A stretch of DNA of 64,000 nt, taken from the NCBI GenBank assembly GCA_030765065.1, contig CM060977.1:129708295-129772294 (forward strand), given 5' to 3'. Below the pieces are notes generated by a model that was given only the letters and a program-made list of their open reading frames with translations, searched no databases and was not told where the DNA came from. This document shows, in pieces, positions 1 through 10,969 of the stretch. The stretch comes from Deroplatys truncata. Its lineage: Eukaryota > Arthropoda > Insecta > Mantodea > Mantidae. The stretch's first letter is position 1. Every line of letters starts with the position of its first letter. The translations under genes were made by a program, and so were the position numbers.

Positions 1-430
1 ATGTTAGCCTTAAGATTCCGTGCTGTTTCCATGCAATTTCCAGAAACAAGAGAAAATACGTAGGACTTAAAAAGAATAATATTGAACAATTCGTACATTA
101 ATACCGGATACTTTGGAAATGGATGATGCCACAACAGATTTATTTTAAATAAATTGTGTGTTTTAAGGAGACCTACATTCTTTGTGTAGTACAGTTTTCC
201 TCTCTCCTTAATAGTTACCGGTTATGCAAGATTATACAAAATTTCTTCCGAATAAAGTGTACTTCACAAGCTATCTCTAGAAAATTCAAGATAAACATTT
301 GAACTTGTAAATATGTTGAATTTAAGTCATTTCAATCAAAATCGTTATCAGCCTTTATTGAGAAAATAAACACATTTTCTATGTAAAGAGTAGTCTGGGG
401 TGGGGAGATTTTCTTTCCTGGTTAGAGAAA
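1..430 (+). mobile_element. HINE-B repeat, partial (runs off window start)
   Basis: The window opens inside a plus-strand copy of the B subfamily. The first bases align with the middle of the better copy at 12600-13372, and the match runs through the shared 3' half (TTCAAGATA motif, ATTTTAATCAAAATCGTTA-like stretch, GTAGTCTGGGGTGGGGAGAT). It stops near 430, before the usual CA microsatellite and terminal hairpin. No coding potential. Both the start, cut by the window, and the 3' end are missing. Confidence 0.7.
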
Positions 431-439
431 TGACAAGTC

Positions 440-1615
440 ATTGTGAAAAGTGAAGAAGTTATTATTTATTACGTCATTTTTAGCACCGCGCTTTTGGAGC
501 CAAGTAGTAATAGTACTTTATAATTCTTTATTGCCTCGAAGTTACCTCATTGTTAGCAACTTTTAAACTATTATTCTCACAGCTCCTACATTACTAAATT
601 GCGTAATACATTCACATAACTTCATTGAACATATATACAATAATATAAACATATACAATGACTGTAATATACAATTTTTACTTTCTCTACTACGTATAGT
701 AAGTAGGGGAAGTATTGTATTCCACCCAACAATTTGATACCGAGATTTTACCGGAAATACATGTTTTGAGACCCCCTGAATAAAGAAAGCATTTTTGGAA
801 ACACGTCCGTGTGTGTCTGTGTGTCCGTCTGTGAACAGCATAACTCAGAAACGAACAGTCGGATAAACACCCAACTTGGTACCCCCTACCCCAGATTACC
901 CTTTACATGGAACATTTTTCGAAAATTCTATTTTTATCAAAAATGACTAACAATTTTGATTAAAATATCATATGTTTAAGATATTTTCATGACAAATATA
1001 ATGTATATCTTGAATTTTTTGGGAATGTCTCCAAAAGTATTCTTCATTGAGAACGAATTTTGGTAAACTGGTAAACCATAAGAGATAGAGAAAATTTTAC
1101 TACACAAAAAATGTAGATCGCGTTAAAATACACAATTTATGTCATATACATTTTTTTTGTTGAGTGAACCATTTTCGAGATATTGCTTGTTATTCCCTTA
1201 AATTTTTCAATACTTATTTTCTCAAATGGGAATTCGTTATTCATTTTTTTGTCTTGGATATGCAAAGAGTATTAATTTGTTGCAAAGAGAATGGTGCTGC
1301 ACCTAGTAATGAGCTATTAAGAGATATGTATGTGCTTAAAGGCTACTGTATTTCTATATATTCCCCTTACATCTACAAGCAAATTAGCAATAAGATAGAG
1401 TCTGCAAATGTTTATCTCGATTAACATGAAGTAGATGGAGAATAAGCGTTTGTATAAATTGTTTGTACAAGAGTAGAGAAAGTCATGTGAGTGTAACACA
1501 TCAGATTTTTATATATTGTTACATATACATATTGCTTTAAGGTGGGCTGTTATTGAATTTACATATTAAATAATTAGACTGAAATCATTTAAGTGTTAAA
1601 AATATTGCCTCGAAA
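440..1615 (-). mobile_element. ~1 kb TG...CA element, deleted copy, split by a HINE-A
   Basis: Segments 440-679 and 1506-1615 belong to one repeat, seen more completely at 17903-18937 and 59296-61040. Read on the minus strand it begins near 1615 with a CGAGGCAATATTTTT version of the family start TGAGGCAGTATTTTT. It ends with a TTGGCTCC primer-binding-like motif near 510. About half of the family body is missing between these parts. A complete HINE-A (680-1505) sits within a run of T residues. The ends are decayed, so the outer limits are approximate. Confidence 0.55.
680..1505 (-). mobile_element. HINE-A, complete copy
   Basis: Complete 826 bp member on the minus strand. The 3' end is at 680 (ACTTTCTCTACT, then the hairpin arm and GTAAGTAGGGG). 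The 5' end is at 1505 (reverse complement TCTGATGTGTTACACTCACA), with the second ACTTTCTCTAC 22 nt inside. A microsatellite-like GTGTGTCTGTGTGTCCGTCT lies near the 3' end. Five T residues flank each side. The related sequence at 18826-18850 has a single run of five T and no insert. No protein is encoded; the short ORFs are chance. Helentron-type mobilisation is inferred from termini only. Confidence 0.8.
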
Positions 1616-2180
1616 AGTAATAACAACATACCCGTAACTAAGGAATTTAAGAGCGACATTATAAGCACTCAGAAGTGCAAGAGCGATCTGGTTCATCTGC
1701 AGCACTCGTGTACTCACTGCCTCATTTTTCAAAATCCATTCAAAGTTCTCTTCACTGGAAGGGTTTGTTACGCCTCTTTGTTTTCAAATGAAGGAGCCTC
1801 TTGAGTGTTCACGTTTCAGTGGATACATTCTTCTTAATGGGCCTTTTCAATTATAATGTATTTGTGGCTACCTGTGTTTGAGAGAACTGCACACTCTTTA
1901 AAAAGAAACAGTCACGTTCAGAAAATCCTTCTCAAAGGAGGTATGAATTTAAAGCCACTTCATATGCAGCGGAGTAGGAGAGCAACAATGGACCGTTGAA
2001 TGCTCTACTTATTTGTCTTGATAGTTTCAATGGCAATATCATGCTAGGAGTTACGTTTTACAGCCATTCATGTTCACCCTTAAGACTTATTATCATCGCT
2101 AATAAATTCTCATTATGTAAGCGCCGTATCTTTCTGTTTAGGGTGTATATTAATTGGTAGCGCAAAATGAAATGTATATG
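1616..2180. other. No gene; contains an older repeat (about 2004-2165)
   Basis: No ORF of note. The stretch 2004-2165 is a diverged paralogue of 4050-4125 plus 5362-5410. In the second location a Tc1 element has been inserted at a TA, so this copy serves as an approximate empty site. The family of this background repeat is unknown. Confidence 0.5.
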
Positions 2181-2942
2181 GTTCATGTTAATCGAGATAT
2201 CAAGATGTTAATCTTATTGCTAATTTTCTTGTAGATGCAAGGGGAATTGGTAAGCTTTAAGCGATAGTCAAATGTTTTAAGAGCTGGTTGCTATGTGGCG
2301 CATTCCATTCTCTTTGCATCACAAGGACAAAAAGAATATCGAATTCCCATTTGAGAAAAAGTATAATTATTGGAAAATTTAAGGGAATAACAAGCCATAT
2401 CTCGAAAATGATTCACTCAACAAATAAAAAATAAATATGACAAATTGTGTATTTTAACGCGATCTACATTTTTGTGTAGTAAAATTTTGTCTTATCTCTT
2501 ATGGTTTACCAGTTATGCAAAATTCGTTCACTATGAAGAATACTTTTGGAGACATTCCCAGAAAATTCAAGGTATACATTTTATTTGTCATGAAAGTATA
2601 TTAAATATATGATATTTTAATCATAATCGTTAGAGCCACCTTTGAGAAAATTAAAGTTTTGGAAAAATGTTCCATGTAAAGGGTAATCTAGTGTGGGGAT
2701 ATTCTTGAAAACATTCGTGTCGCATCTCTGGAAGATACTGAACCTAAATACCAGTTTGGTGTGTATGCAACTGTTCGTATCGAAGTTATGCTGTTCTCAG
2801 CTCAAACACGGACATGTTTCCAAAAATGTTTTTTTTTTGGATTCAGCGGGCCTCAAAACATATATTTCCGGTGAAATCTCGGTAGCGAATTTTTGGGTGG
2901 AATACAATACTGTCCTTACTTATTTTACGTAGTAGAGAAAGT
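2181..2942 (+). mobile_element. HINE-A, 5'-truncated
   Basis: Plus-strand copy lacking the first ~75 bp. It enters at the TTCATGTTAATCGAGAT motif and runs to the 3' terminal AGTAGAGAAAGT at 2942. It contains the subfamily-A inner block (GATGCAAGGGGAATTGGTA), the shared 3' half and the TTTCCGGTGAAATCTCGGTA motif. The CA-rich microsatellite is absent or decayed. A HINE-B copy starts only eight bases downstream. Confidence 0.75.
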
Positions 2943-2950
2943 AACGAAAA

Positions 2951-3228
2951 TCTGATGTGCTACATTTAAATGATTTTCTAATTCCTCTATCGCTTACCAC
3001 TAGGTATACAAAATATTGTTACGAAAGTTTATTTTGCTATCTGTTCATTTTAATCGAGATAAACCTTTGCAGAAATAGCTACATTAAACGTTTCGTTATA
3101 GATACAAAGGGAACAGCAGTCGTCAGATGTTTAAGAACTGAACGTTATATGCTGGCCCAAAACTCCATACTGTTACCATGCATTCACGAGAAAGAATTGA
3201 AAATCGACAGGAGTATGTTTAAACTGTT
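2951..3228 (+). mobile_element. HINE-B, 5' part
   Basis: Starts with TCTGATGTGCTACATTTAAA and carries the B-specific block (TTTATTTTGCTATCTGTTCA, AAATAGCTACATTAAACG, ATACAAAGGGAACAGCAG). It is cut at 3228 where a minus-strand HINE-A begins, and its 3' half is not found beyond that copy. The in-frame stretch across it (2957-3316) is chance and crosses two different repeats. Confidence 0.7.
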
Positions 3229-4018
3229 ACTTTCTCTACTACGTATAAGTAGGGAAAGTATTGCATTCCACACAAAAAAGTCGATATCGAGATTTCATCA
3301 GAAGCCTCCTGAATAAAAAAGAGCATTTTTAGAACAGGGTCCGCATGTATGCCTGGAACAGCAGAACTCAAAAAGGAAAAGTGGGATAAATACTACCTTG
3401 GTATTTAGGTTTAGTATCTTTCCAATATGCAAACTTGAGGATTTTTAAGAAACTCCCCCTCCCACACCATACTATCCTTTACATGGAATACTTTTCGGAA
3501 ATTTTGAGTTTCTCAAAATGATTCTAAAGATTTTGATTAAAATATCATATGTTTAAGATACTTTAATGACAAATGGATTATATACATCTTGATTTTCTGG
3601 TAATGTGCACAAAATTTCTCCTCATTGTGAATGAATTTTCCATAACTGGTGAACCGTAACAGATGGACCAAATTTTACTACACAAAAAATGTATATCTCG
3701 TTAAAACACATAATTTATGACATATATATTTTTTTGGCGAGTGAACAATTTCCTAGGTATTCCTTGTTATTTGTTTGATTTTTCAATACTTACTTTTTCT
3801 CAAATGGGAATTCGTTAATCTTTTTTTATGTCCTGGACATGCAAAGAGAATGAAATGCTCCACATAGCAACCAGCTCTTAAAAGATATGACTACCGCTTA
3901 TTCCCCTTGCACCTACAGAAAATTAGCAACACGATAGTTCCTGAAAATCTTTATATCGATTAACATGAAATAGATGGAGAATAAGCGTTAGTAAAAATAG
4001 TTTGTACAAGAGTAGACA
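3229..4018 (-). mobile_element. HINE-A, lacking the extreme 5' end
   Basis: Minus-strand copy whose 3' terminus (ACTTTCTCTACT) is at 3229, inside HINE-B sequence. It runs through the full subfamily-A body and stops at AGAGTAGACAA near 4018, so the last ~22 bp with the TCTGATG start are lost. Its orientation is opposite to the two preceding copies. Confidence 0.75.
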
Positions 4019-4125
4019 ATATTGAATTTTATAAGTTGTGTTGTTCCATTATGATGCGGACTTAAGTTTTAGTCATTCGTGTTCGCCCTAAGATTTATAA
4101 TCAACGCTAGTGCATTCTCAAAATA

Positions 4126-5361
4126 CACTACGTGATCAAAAGTATCCGGACACCTCGCTGAAAATGACGTACAAGTTCATGACGCCCTCCATCGGTAATT
4201 CTGAAAGTTAATATGGTATTGGCCACCCTTAGCCTTGATGACAGCGTTCACTCTCGCAGTATACTTTCAACCAGGTGCTGGAAGGTATCTTGGGGAATGG
4301 CAGCATTCCCATTCTTCCCGGAGTGCGCAACTGAGGAGAGGTATCGATGTAGGTCGGTGAGGCTGGCACGAAGTCGGCGTTCCAAAACATCCCAAAGGTG
4401 TTCTATAGGATTCAAGTCAGGACTCTTTGCAGGCCAGTCCATTACAGGGATGTTATCGTCGCGTAACCACTCCGCAACAGCCCGTGCAGTATGAAAAGTT
4501 GCTCGATCGTGTTGAAAGATGTAATCGCAATTCCCGAATTGCTTTTCAACAGTGGGAAGCAAGAAGGTGCTTAAAATATCAATGTAGGTCTGCACTGTGA
4601 TCGTGCCACGCAAAACAACACGGGGTGCAAGCACCCTCCAGGAGAAACACGACAACACCATAACATCACCGCCTCCGAAATTCATTGTTATCACTACACA
4701 CGCTGGCAGATGACGTTCACCGGGCATTCGCCATACCCACACACTGCCATCGGATCGCCACATTGTGTACCGTGATTCGTCACTTCACACAACGTTTTTG
4801 CACTGTTAAATCGTGTAATGTTGACGCTCCTTACACCAAGCGAGGCATCTTTTGGCATTTTCCTGCGTGATATGTGGCTTATGAGCAGCCGCTCGACCAT
4901 GGAATCCAAGGTTCCTCACCACACACCTAACTGTCATAGTACTTGGAGTGGATGCTAATGCAGTTCGGAATCCCTATGTGAAGGTCTGGATAGATGTCTG
5001 CCTAATACTCTTTACGACCCTTTTCAAATGTCGGCGGTCTGTCAGTCAACAGACGAGGTCGACCTGTACGCTTTTGTGCTGTATATGTTCCTTCACTTTT
5101 CCATTTCATTATCACATCAGAAACAGTGGACCTAGGGATGTTTAGTAGTGTGGTAATCTCGCGTACAGACTTCTGACGCAAGTGACACCCAATCACCTGA
5201 CCACGTTGGAAGTCCACGGAGCTCCCATTCTGGTGTTTCACGATGTCTAATGACTAATGAGGTCGCGGATAATGAGTACCAGGCAGTAGGTGGCAGAGCA
5301 ATGCACCTAAGATGAAAAACGTATGTTTGTGGGGAGTCAGGATATTTTTGATCACATAATG
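4126..5361 (-). mobile_element. Tc1-family DNA transposon, copy 1
   Basis: 1236 bp element with imperfect terminal inverted repeats: CACTACGTGATCAAAAGTAT on the left, and reverse complement CATTATGTGATCAAAAATAT on the right. It is flanked by TA at 4124-4125 and 5362-5363, the expected Tc1/mariner target duplication. It interrupts a background repeat whose uninterrupted relative lies at 2004-2165. It carries a broken transposase on the minus strand, is the same family as 54766-55989, and has an end fragment at 47518-47652. Confidence 0.92.
4248..5241 (-). pseudogene. Tc1-like DD34E transposase, frameshifted
   Basis: Cut-and-paste transposase relic in three frames. The N-terminal part (5002-5241) has the paired helix-turn-helix region (FQRGQVIGCHLRQKSVREIT... 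then KRTGRPRLL, a GRPR linker). The middle (4694-4909) is in another frame. The C-terminal part (4248-4763, extendable upstream) holds the catalytic core: SDES just upstream of 4763, FQHDRATFHTA with the second Asp, and SPDLNPIEHLWD with the Glu, 34 residues after that Asp. One extra A near 4790 (GTGTGAAGTGAC against GTGTGAGTGAC in the other copy) creates the stop that breaks the core. All three catalytic residues remain, but no single frame encodes a full protein. Confidence 0.88.
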
Positions 5362-5754
5362 TATATGCACCGTATCTTTCTGTACAGGGTGTATCATAAT
5401 TGATAGTTCAAACTGATAGCGTTGACAGTATATGCAAGCAGAAGCAACAAAATCTGATGTTCTACATGTACATGACTTTCTCTGTCTGCTATGCTTTATT
5501 TTTTGGTATACAGGATATTCTTACGAAAGTTTATTTTCCTATCTACTTCATTTTAATTGAGATAAAGTTTTCTAGAAAAGCTACATTACACGTTTGTGAT
5601 AGACACAAACAGAATAGCTATAGTCAAATGTTTTAGAACTGTACGTTACACGTTGGCCATAAAATTGCATACTATTTCAATGAGATCACGAGAAACAGTT
5701 TAAAATCGACAGGACTAACTATTGAACTTTCTCGCTTAAGGTTTACCAATTATA

Positions 5755-5799
5755 CAGGTTGGCCCAAAACAAAAGGTAACCAAAATTCTATGTGGTTTG

Positions 5800-5852
<53 letters not shown>

Positions 5853-6456
5853 TTATTATTTCAATTAACAGAGTGGAGAAAAAGCAACAGTGTCAACAAT
5901 GCCCCAGTACACACACAAGAGCGCTCTTGTGCCGTAGGACATCACTGATAACTGTGTCAAGGGGCTTTGAGGATAAATTTCATAAACCACCACCACCACC
6001 ACCACCACCACCACCTAAAAAAAGTTCTGATTGGGTGGAAATATTTCAAAAGACAGGTTCTGTTACCAATCACAACTGCGGAAAGAGTGGATGACCAAAG
6101 ACCACTAGAACAAATTAAAATATCGGAGGCGTACTGGACAAAACCCTAACTTCTCCAAAGAAAAGTGAAGTAAAAAAATAGTCCCGATTTGTCTTTATGG
6201 GATGTTTTGCTATGGGGAATAGTGAAAGAACAGTGCTTCATACCCGAGTCATGTACTGTGCATCTCCACGTGAAAATAACGAAACAGTTCTGCGCAACCA
6301 AACAAGAGAACAGTGTGATGTTATGGTTACAAGAATGGTAGAGGCTATGGAAGATGTCATACCGAATGATGGAAGACATGTAGAACACTTAGTTGTATGA
6401 TACTTGTCATATTCCGTCGTACAAACATTTGGGCCACCTTTTTCTGGGTCAGTTCG
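5755..6456 (+). mobile_element. Mariner-like element, internally deleted
   Basis: 702 bp element between TA dinucleotides (5753-5754 and 6457-6458). Its imperfect inverted termini are CAGGTTGGCCCAAAACAAAA and, in reverse complement from the right, CGAACTGACCCAGAAAAAGG. Plus-strand frames keep an N-terminal remnant (WVEIFQKTGSVTNHNCGKSG, the linker after a helix-turn-helix) and a C-terminal remnant (NDGRHVEHL, a typical transposase tail). The catalytic middle is gone. It contains a (TA)n run at 5804-5847 and an (ACC)n run at 5986-6015, which produce spurious poly-Pro and poly-His ORFs. Confidence 0.75.
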
Positions 6457-6657
6457 TAAAATACTGTATAGCATTTCTTTGGAATGAAGAGGACTTCAAG
6501 AGCTACGTATATACTTTTATTTGACATGTAAATATCTTGAATATTTTAATCAAAATATTTGGAGCCATTTTTCAGAAAATACAAAATTTCCAAAAGTTTT
6601 CTGTGCACGGGTTAGTTTGGGGTGGGGGAATTTTCTTGGAAACCGTCGTGTCACATA

Positions 6658-8054
6658 CATTGCTGTTTGTGAAAACTGCAACACCAAGAAGCAAACGCGT
6701 GAATTCAATGAATTTAATACCACAGGTTAGATACATGACAATAACAAATGTTAAGCTTTTCAAATCTATACATGACCCTTGAGCGCTAAATATTCAGTAT
6801 ATGGTGTAGCCTCCATGCGCTGCAATTAGAATTGCTATACATCGTTTTTTGAATCAAAAGGTTCTGAGTAAGCTCCTGAGGGATTTCCCTCCACGCAGTT
6901 TGTATTCGAGCCCACAAATCCGTGACACTGGTTATTGGAGGACCGTGACGCACCAGGTGTCGACCAACCATATCCCAGACATGTTCGATGGGCGACATGT
7001 CGGCGAATGTGCAGGCCAGAGAAGCAATGGTACCGTCGCTCTTCGAAGAAGGCTTGTACATTCCTCGCAATATGCGGCCGGGCATTTTCCTGTTGAAATA
7101 CGGCCTGTGGAGATGCCTGAATCAGGGGGAGTACATCAGACTCTACAACTACCGATAGGTACCGGCTGCTGTTCAAAGTGCCCTCAATTCGTAGGAGGCG
7201 AGATTGGTTGCTGTAACCAATGGCACCACAAACCATCACACCGGGTGTTTCTCCGCTATGCCGCTCAACAATGCAGCTCTCCAGGTTGCACTCACCATGG
7301 TACCGCCGAACACGTATGCGGCCACCAATGTCGGACACGTTGAAGCGGGACTCGTCCAAAAAGACCACATTTTGTCACTCAGTATCCCAGTGACGGTGTT
7401 CACATGACCATTGCAGTCGGAGGAGCTTGTGGTTTCTGGACAATGGAAGCCGATGTAATGGCATGCATGCAAACAGTCCAACCTGCAGCAGACGGCGTGG
7501 ACCCGTTGATGCAGACAAGTTCTCACCTGTTGCAGTGCTCCAGAGTCGAGCCAACACTGTGGATGAAGCTGTAGGTCCGTTATGGCCATGCGGACAAGAT
7601 GACGGTCATCCCGTGCTGTGGTCATGTTCCGTGGTCCAATACCCGCTCTTCGCTGCGTACGATCTTCATCTATCCACTGCTTCCATACACGCATCTCTGT
7701 CGTAGCAGCATGCCCTGTACGAGCTGAAATGCCACGGTATGACAAACCCGTTTCCCGGAGACCGCTTATTCTGCCCCTTTCGAACTCACTCACATGCCGA
7801 TATAACTCCCTTTGACGTCGACAGGCATACTGGTGTTTACTTTATTGTTTCCACCTTGTTTGACAGCTCTGCATACGCTGGGTGCAACAATGATCTTGTC
7901 GGACCGACATAAGAGGGCTCTGCTCGGGCTACGTTTACCCCATCTCTCTGCAAACCTTATCACTTATTGCTTGCACACTCTTCTACATTTCTACTAAGTT
8001 TGAAGTTATTCGGAAAATTCTTTCTTGGTGCTGCAATTTTCACAAACGGCAATG
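6658..8054 (-). mobile_element. Tc1-like DNA transposon, second family
   Basis: 1397 bp element bounded by TA (6656-6657 and 8055-8056). Inverted repeats of about 32 bp begin CATTGCTGTTTGTGAAAACT on the left and CATTGCCGTTTGTGAAAATT on the reverse-complemented right. It is inserted in HINE-B. Its termini and transposase differ from the 4126-5361 family, so at least two Tc1 lineages have been active here. Confidence 0.88.
6795..7793 (-). pseudogene. Tc1-like transposase, multiple frameshifts
   Basis: Broken transposase. The N-terminus (7236-7793) reads SEFERGRISGLRETGLSYRG, the helix-turn-helix region, followed by VWKQWIDEDRTQRRAG, the family linker. The catalytic part (6835-7368) begins VFLDESRFNVSDIGGRIRV (first Asp in DESRF) and has FQQENARPHIARNV, where the second catalytic Asp position reads Glu. 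The last part (6786-7085, another frame) has MSPIEHVWDMVGR with the final Glu and ends near SAWRLHHIL. It needs at least two frame changes to read through. The Asp-to-Glu change also suggests inactivation, unless it arose after death. Confidence 0.85.
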
Positions 8055-8279
8055 TATTTAGCAGACACGAAATTTAAATTTCAAGTTTTGTATTTATCCA
8101 AATGTTAGCTTTTGAGTTATGCTGTTCAGACACAAACGTATGTTTTTTCTAAAAATGCTTTCCTTTTTTTATTCAACAGCCTCAAAACATGTATTTCCGG
8201 TGAAATATCGATACCGAATTTTTGGATGGAATGCAATACCTTCTCTATCTACTCTGTGTGCAAAAGTAGTAAGTAAAAT

Positions 8280-9147
8280 TTTGCTGATGTGTATATTCTA
8301 CGTCCTATAAGTAATATTAAATTTTATAATAACTTATTATTTTACGAATAAAGAAAATTCGGGGTTCAGCAGGACATTTTGCTACAAGCCTAAATCGAAC
8401 ATTCATTAAACAGTTCGTACTTTATTCCTGGTGATCTATATTACGTAATATGCAACACCAAAAGCAATTACATTTTAGTATAGGCTTTTGGAGTGATGAA
8501 AGAGCGATTTTAGTAGACAATTGCTATAATTGGCGCAAGAGTACTATGTGAAATGTTGCATACATGCAGAATTAAGGGACACCGGGACTGAAATTCCTAT
8601 TTTATATATCTCTGTAACTATTGAATTCAAACTTTTTACTCATATGCTAACTTATATTATAAACTATCATGCCAAGTTTTATCATTCTTCGATCAGTGGT
8701 TTTGATGAAATTAATTTTTTTATTGTTGACATAACGTGGTTTTATAACAGCATTAGATTTAATCCTTGCGCATCAGAAAATAAAATATGAATTATTTTGA
8801 CATTTTCTAATTTCTAGTGATTTTAAGACCAACTTCAGTCTCTTCCTGGATGAAACAGCTATTACGTTTAGTAAAATAATTTTTTCTGTGTGTTCATGAG
8901 CATTTAATTCAATTTTTTTAATATATTTTTTGTTTTAGATATTTTTTTCAACCAAACTAGGTATCCAATCTTAACACGTGACTGAATTTATATACACTAT
9001 ATTGAGAACATTGTGGAAAAATTCAAGTTCATAGCCCAAAACCTAATGTGACAGGTGCAGATATTGTACAAAAAAATTGTAAACTGGAGAAAAATAAACT
9101 TTTCTAAAAGCATGCACCATGAGTAAGATTCACATTGCCTCATTACA
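8280..9147. other. No recognisable feature
   Basis: AT-rich DNA with only chance ORFs (for example 86 codons at 8530). I see no repeat match to other parts of the window. Confidence 0.5.
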
Positions 9148-9387
9148 TTAGAATTGTCCTGCTGCATATGTAACACCTTCCTTCATTTTTTTGGCAACCT
9201 CCCTCTCTCTCTCCTTTGCAAGCCACTGTGATCCACATCCAAACTCAAAAAAAGCATCTACAGCTTTTCTGTTTACTTCAAATGGAGGTCTCTTACATGT
9301 TTTTCCACCTACCCTTGGACTGAATCCACATTCATTGCATTTTATAACTAGTTTAATTGCAAATCCATGTTTCTCCGTTAGTGACAA
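9148..9387 (-). pseudogene. Fragment resembling an animal Mutator-type transposase domain
   Basis: The 79-residue frame contains FAIKLVIKCNECGFSPRV, then PFEVNRKAVDAFFEFGCGSQ and a Lys/Glu-rich tail. The order of a C-x2-C motif, then an EVNRKAV-like motif and a G-x-G motif, resembles from memory the N-terminal part of animal Mutator-like transposases. Those are several hundred residues long, so this would be a small remnant. No ends or flanking parts were found. Assignment is tentative; a chance ORF is less likely given the motif order but possible. Confidence 0.35.
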
Positions 9388-9629
9388 TTAGTTAGTAGTT
9401 GATTTAGAGAAGAACTGTGTACTAAAATATATTCATTGTTTGCTCTACACTAGACCAAAAATTTGTACCATTTACACTGTAATGTACAGAGTTACCTATA
9501 CTAATACTTTGTACACTATCTTTAATGGTATGTACATTTCTCTGAATTTTTCAAATCTTGAAAACTTCTCTTCAGCGCGTGCATTGAACATTCTGCTATA
9601 CACTGCAATGTGCTTTCATCTGCAACTTG

Positions 9630-9960
9630 ACTACGACATCGGTATTTCTGGCCGTGCGGTCTAAGGCACGATAGGAGTAGCTAACCTATCAAAACCAAGG
9701 ATTTTAGGATCGAAACCCTGTAAAATGCATGTTCTGCATTCAATTGAAACTGTGAAAAAGGATGGGGAGGGCCCAAATAAAGCAAGCGGTATGACGGCAT
9801 GGTTGGATGTTGACGGGTTTCATTGAATGCACGAATATGCAATTCTTTCTTCTTCTTCCCAGATGTGTTGAGATGGCCGAACGGCTTAAGGCAATGTGAT
9901 ATGATATGATTAGGTTACATTGCCAGAGGTTCGCGTCCCAAAGTAACAAAAAACAATTTT
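9630..9960 (+). repeat. tRNA-derived SINE pieces
   Basis: Two promoter-like units. At 9645-9710, GGCCGTGCGGTCTAAGGCACG resembles box A and GGATCGAAACCC a worn box B. At 9870-9940, GATGGCCGAACGGC (box A) is followed by GAGGTTCGCGTCCC (box B). Neither forms a tRNA with a matching acceptor stem. The text between (AAAGGATGGGGAGGGCCC) recurs near 61830, which supports a dispersed repeat rather than a tRNA gene. Confidence 0.5.
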
Positions 9961-10685
9961 TTTTATTCTTATTCTTAACGTCCGAATATTTTTACGCGTT
10001 TGATGAGGTCAGACAATGCTGCAACTATCGTGTATTCATATGGCCAAGCAGCCAACATGTATGTTTTAAAGGCAAATGTCCCATTTAAAAACCACAAATA
10101 GCTTATTCTTAGCTACGAATTGAAATCTGTCAGATTTTCCACGCCCATTTTAACCCTGCTTGGTCTTTAAAAATGGCTGAAAGTAAAAAATCTTACCACA
10201 GTTTAATGAGTTAAGGTTTGGGGAACATTTATATGCATAGATCTAAAAATAGTAGTTTTATGATTTTCGGCCTGTTTTTCAGTCCCAGTGACCCTTAAAC
10301 ATGGTTATTCTTGATCACGCGTGAAATAATGTAGCATTGCCCAAACGAACTCGCACGTGGTTACACTCAAGCTTTGCGGTGATGTAATGTTTTTGAAATC
10401 TCTCTTCCTGCACTTCTATGCAATTATACTGCAGCCACAACATGAATCGCAATTGATTACAAATTAGCTGTTCTACTACTAATAGAGACTACTTTGTACC
10501 TACGTTTCCTCCATTGGAATACAGCCGGGTCGGTGAGATGGAAGATCAGTAATCCATTGCCACTGGATTACATTCATTGAGCACATTTAATTGTGCCTCT
10601 TTGTTCAACATACCAGAAGGTTCAAAACACTTTAATAATTTTCAGTTGAACGAACCTTGTCAAAACGATACTCTGAATATAAAGT
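9961..10685. other. No recognisable feature
   Basis: No supported gene or repeat. Confidence 0.4.
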
Positions 10686-10689
10686 ACCT

Positions 10690-10890
10690 TCACCATGCGA
10701 GGTGGCGCCGCTGTAACGTGTACGACTCCTATTTGGGAGGTCTTGGATTCGAACCTTGTGACCGCGCACTCTGACCCATGGGGTTTTCGTGGTTTCCCCG
10801 GGATTTGGAAGCGAAACCTTGGGTGTTTTTTTCCCTACCACGACTTTCTTTCCATTATTTCCCTTTCATTCCGTTTGCTTGTTATCTTTC
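10690..10890 (+). repeat. tRNA-derived SINE
   Basis: A head with GGTGGCGCCGCTGTAACG (box A position) and GGTCTTGGATTCGAACC (box B position) is followed by the body GGGGTTTTCGTGGTTTCCCC and a pyrimidine-rich tail ending TTTCCCTTTCATTCCGTTT. The same body and tail occur at 24970-25265 (minus) and in part at 38732-39260 and 46790-47200, defining one SINE family. SINEs are non-coding and depend on LINE reverse transcriptase. Confidence 0.65.
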
Positions 10891-10969
10891 ACAAGTGTGA
10901 GGAAATAATGTAAACTAAAATAATGTAAACTAACGGAAGGAAATAGTTTTGGATAATTCCAGACAGAAA

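Larger units (their letters stand above)
5453..8279 (+). mobile_element. HINE-B, split by two DNA transposons
   Basis: One plus-strand copy in three pieces: 5453-5754, 6457-6657 and 8055-about 8279. Joining the pieces gives the usual B order: TCTGATG start, B block, shared 3' half, then CCTCAAAACATGTATTTCCG and a worn end TAGTAAGTAAAA. A mariner relic interrupts at a TA (5753-5754) and a Tc1-like element at another TA (6656-6657). Both insertions are therefore younger than the repeat. Confidence 0.8.

Noticed and set aside
2957..3316. 119-codon plus-strand ORF
   Set aside because: It spans the junction of a HINE-B and an oppositely oriented HINE-A, so it cannot be an ancestral gene.
5967..6094. 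Poly-His and poly-Pro ORFs
   Set aside because: Both read the same (ACC)n run inside a mariner relic in different frames.
9870..9940. Possible tRNA gene
   Set aside because: Box A and box B are present but there is no complementary acceptor stem, the spacing is stretched and the neighbourhood is repetitive. Better explained as a SINE head.
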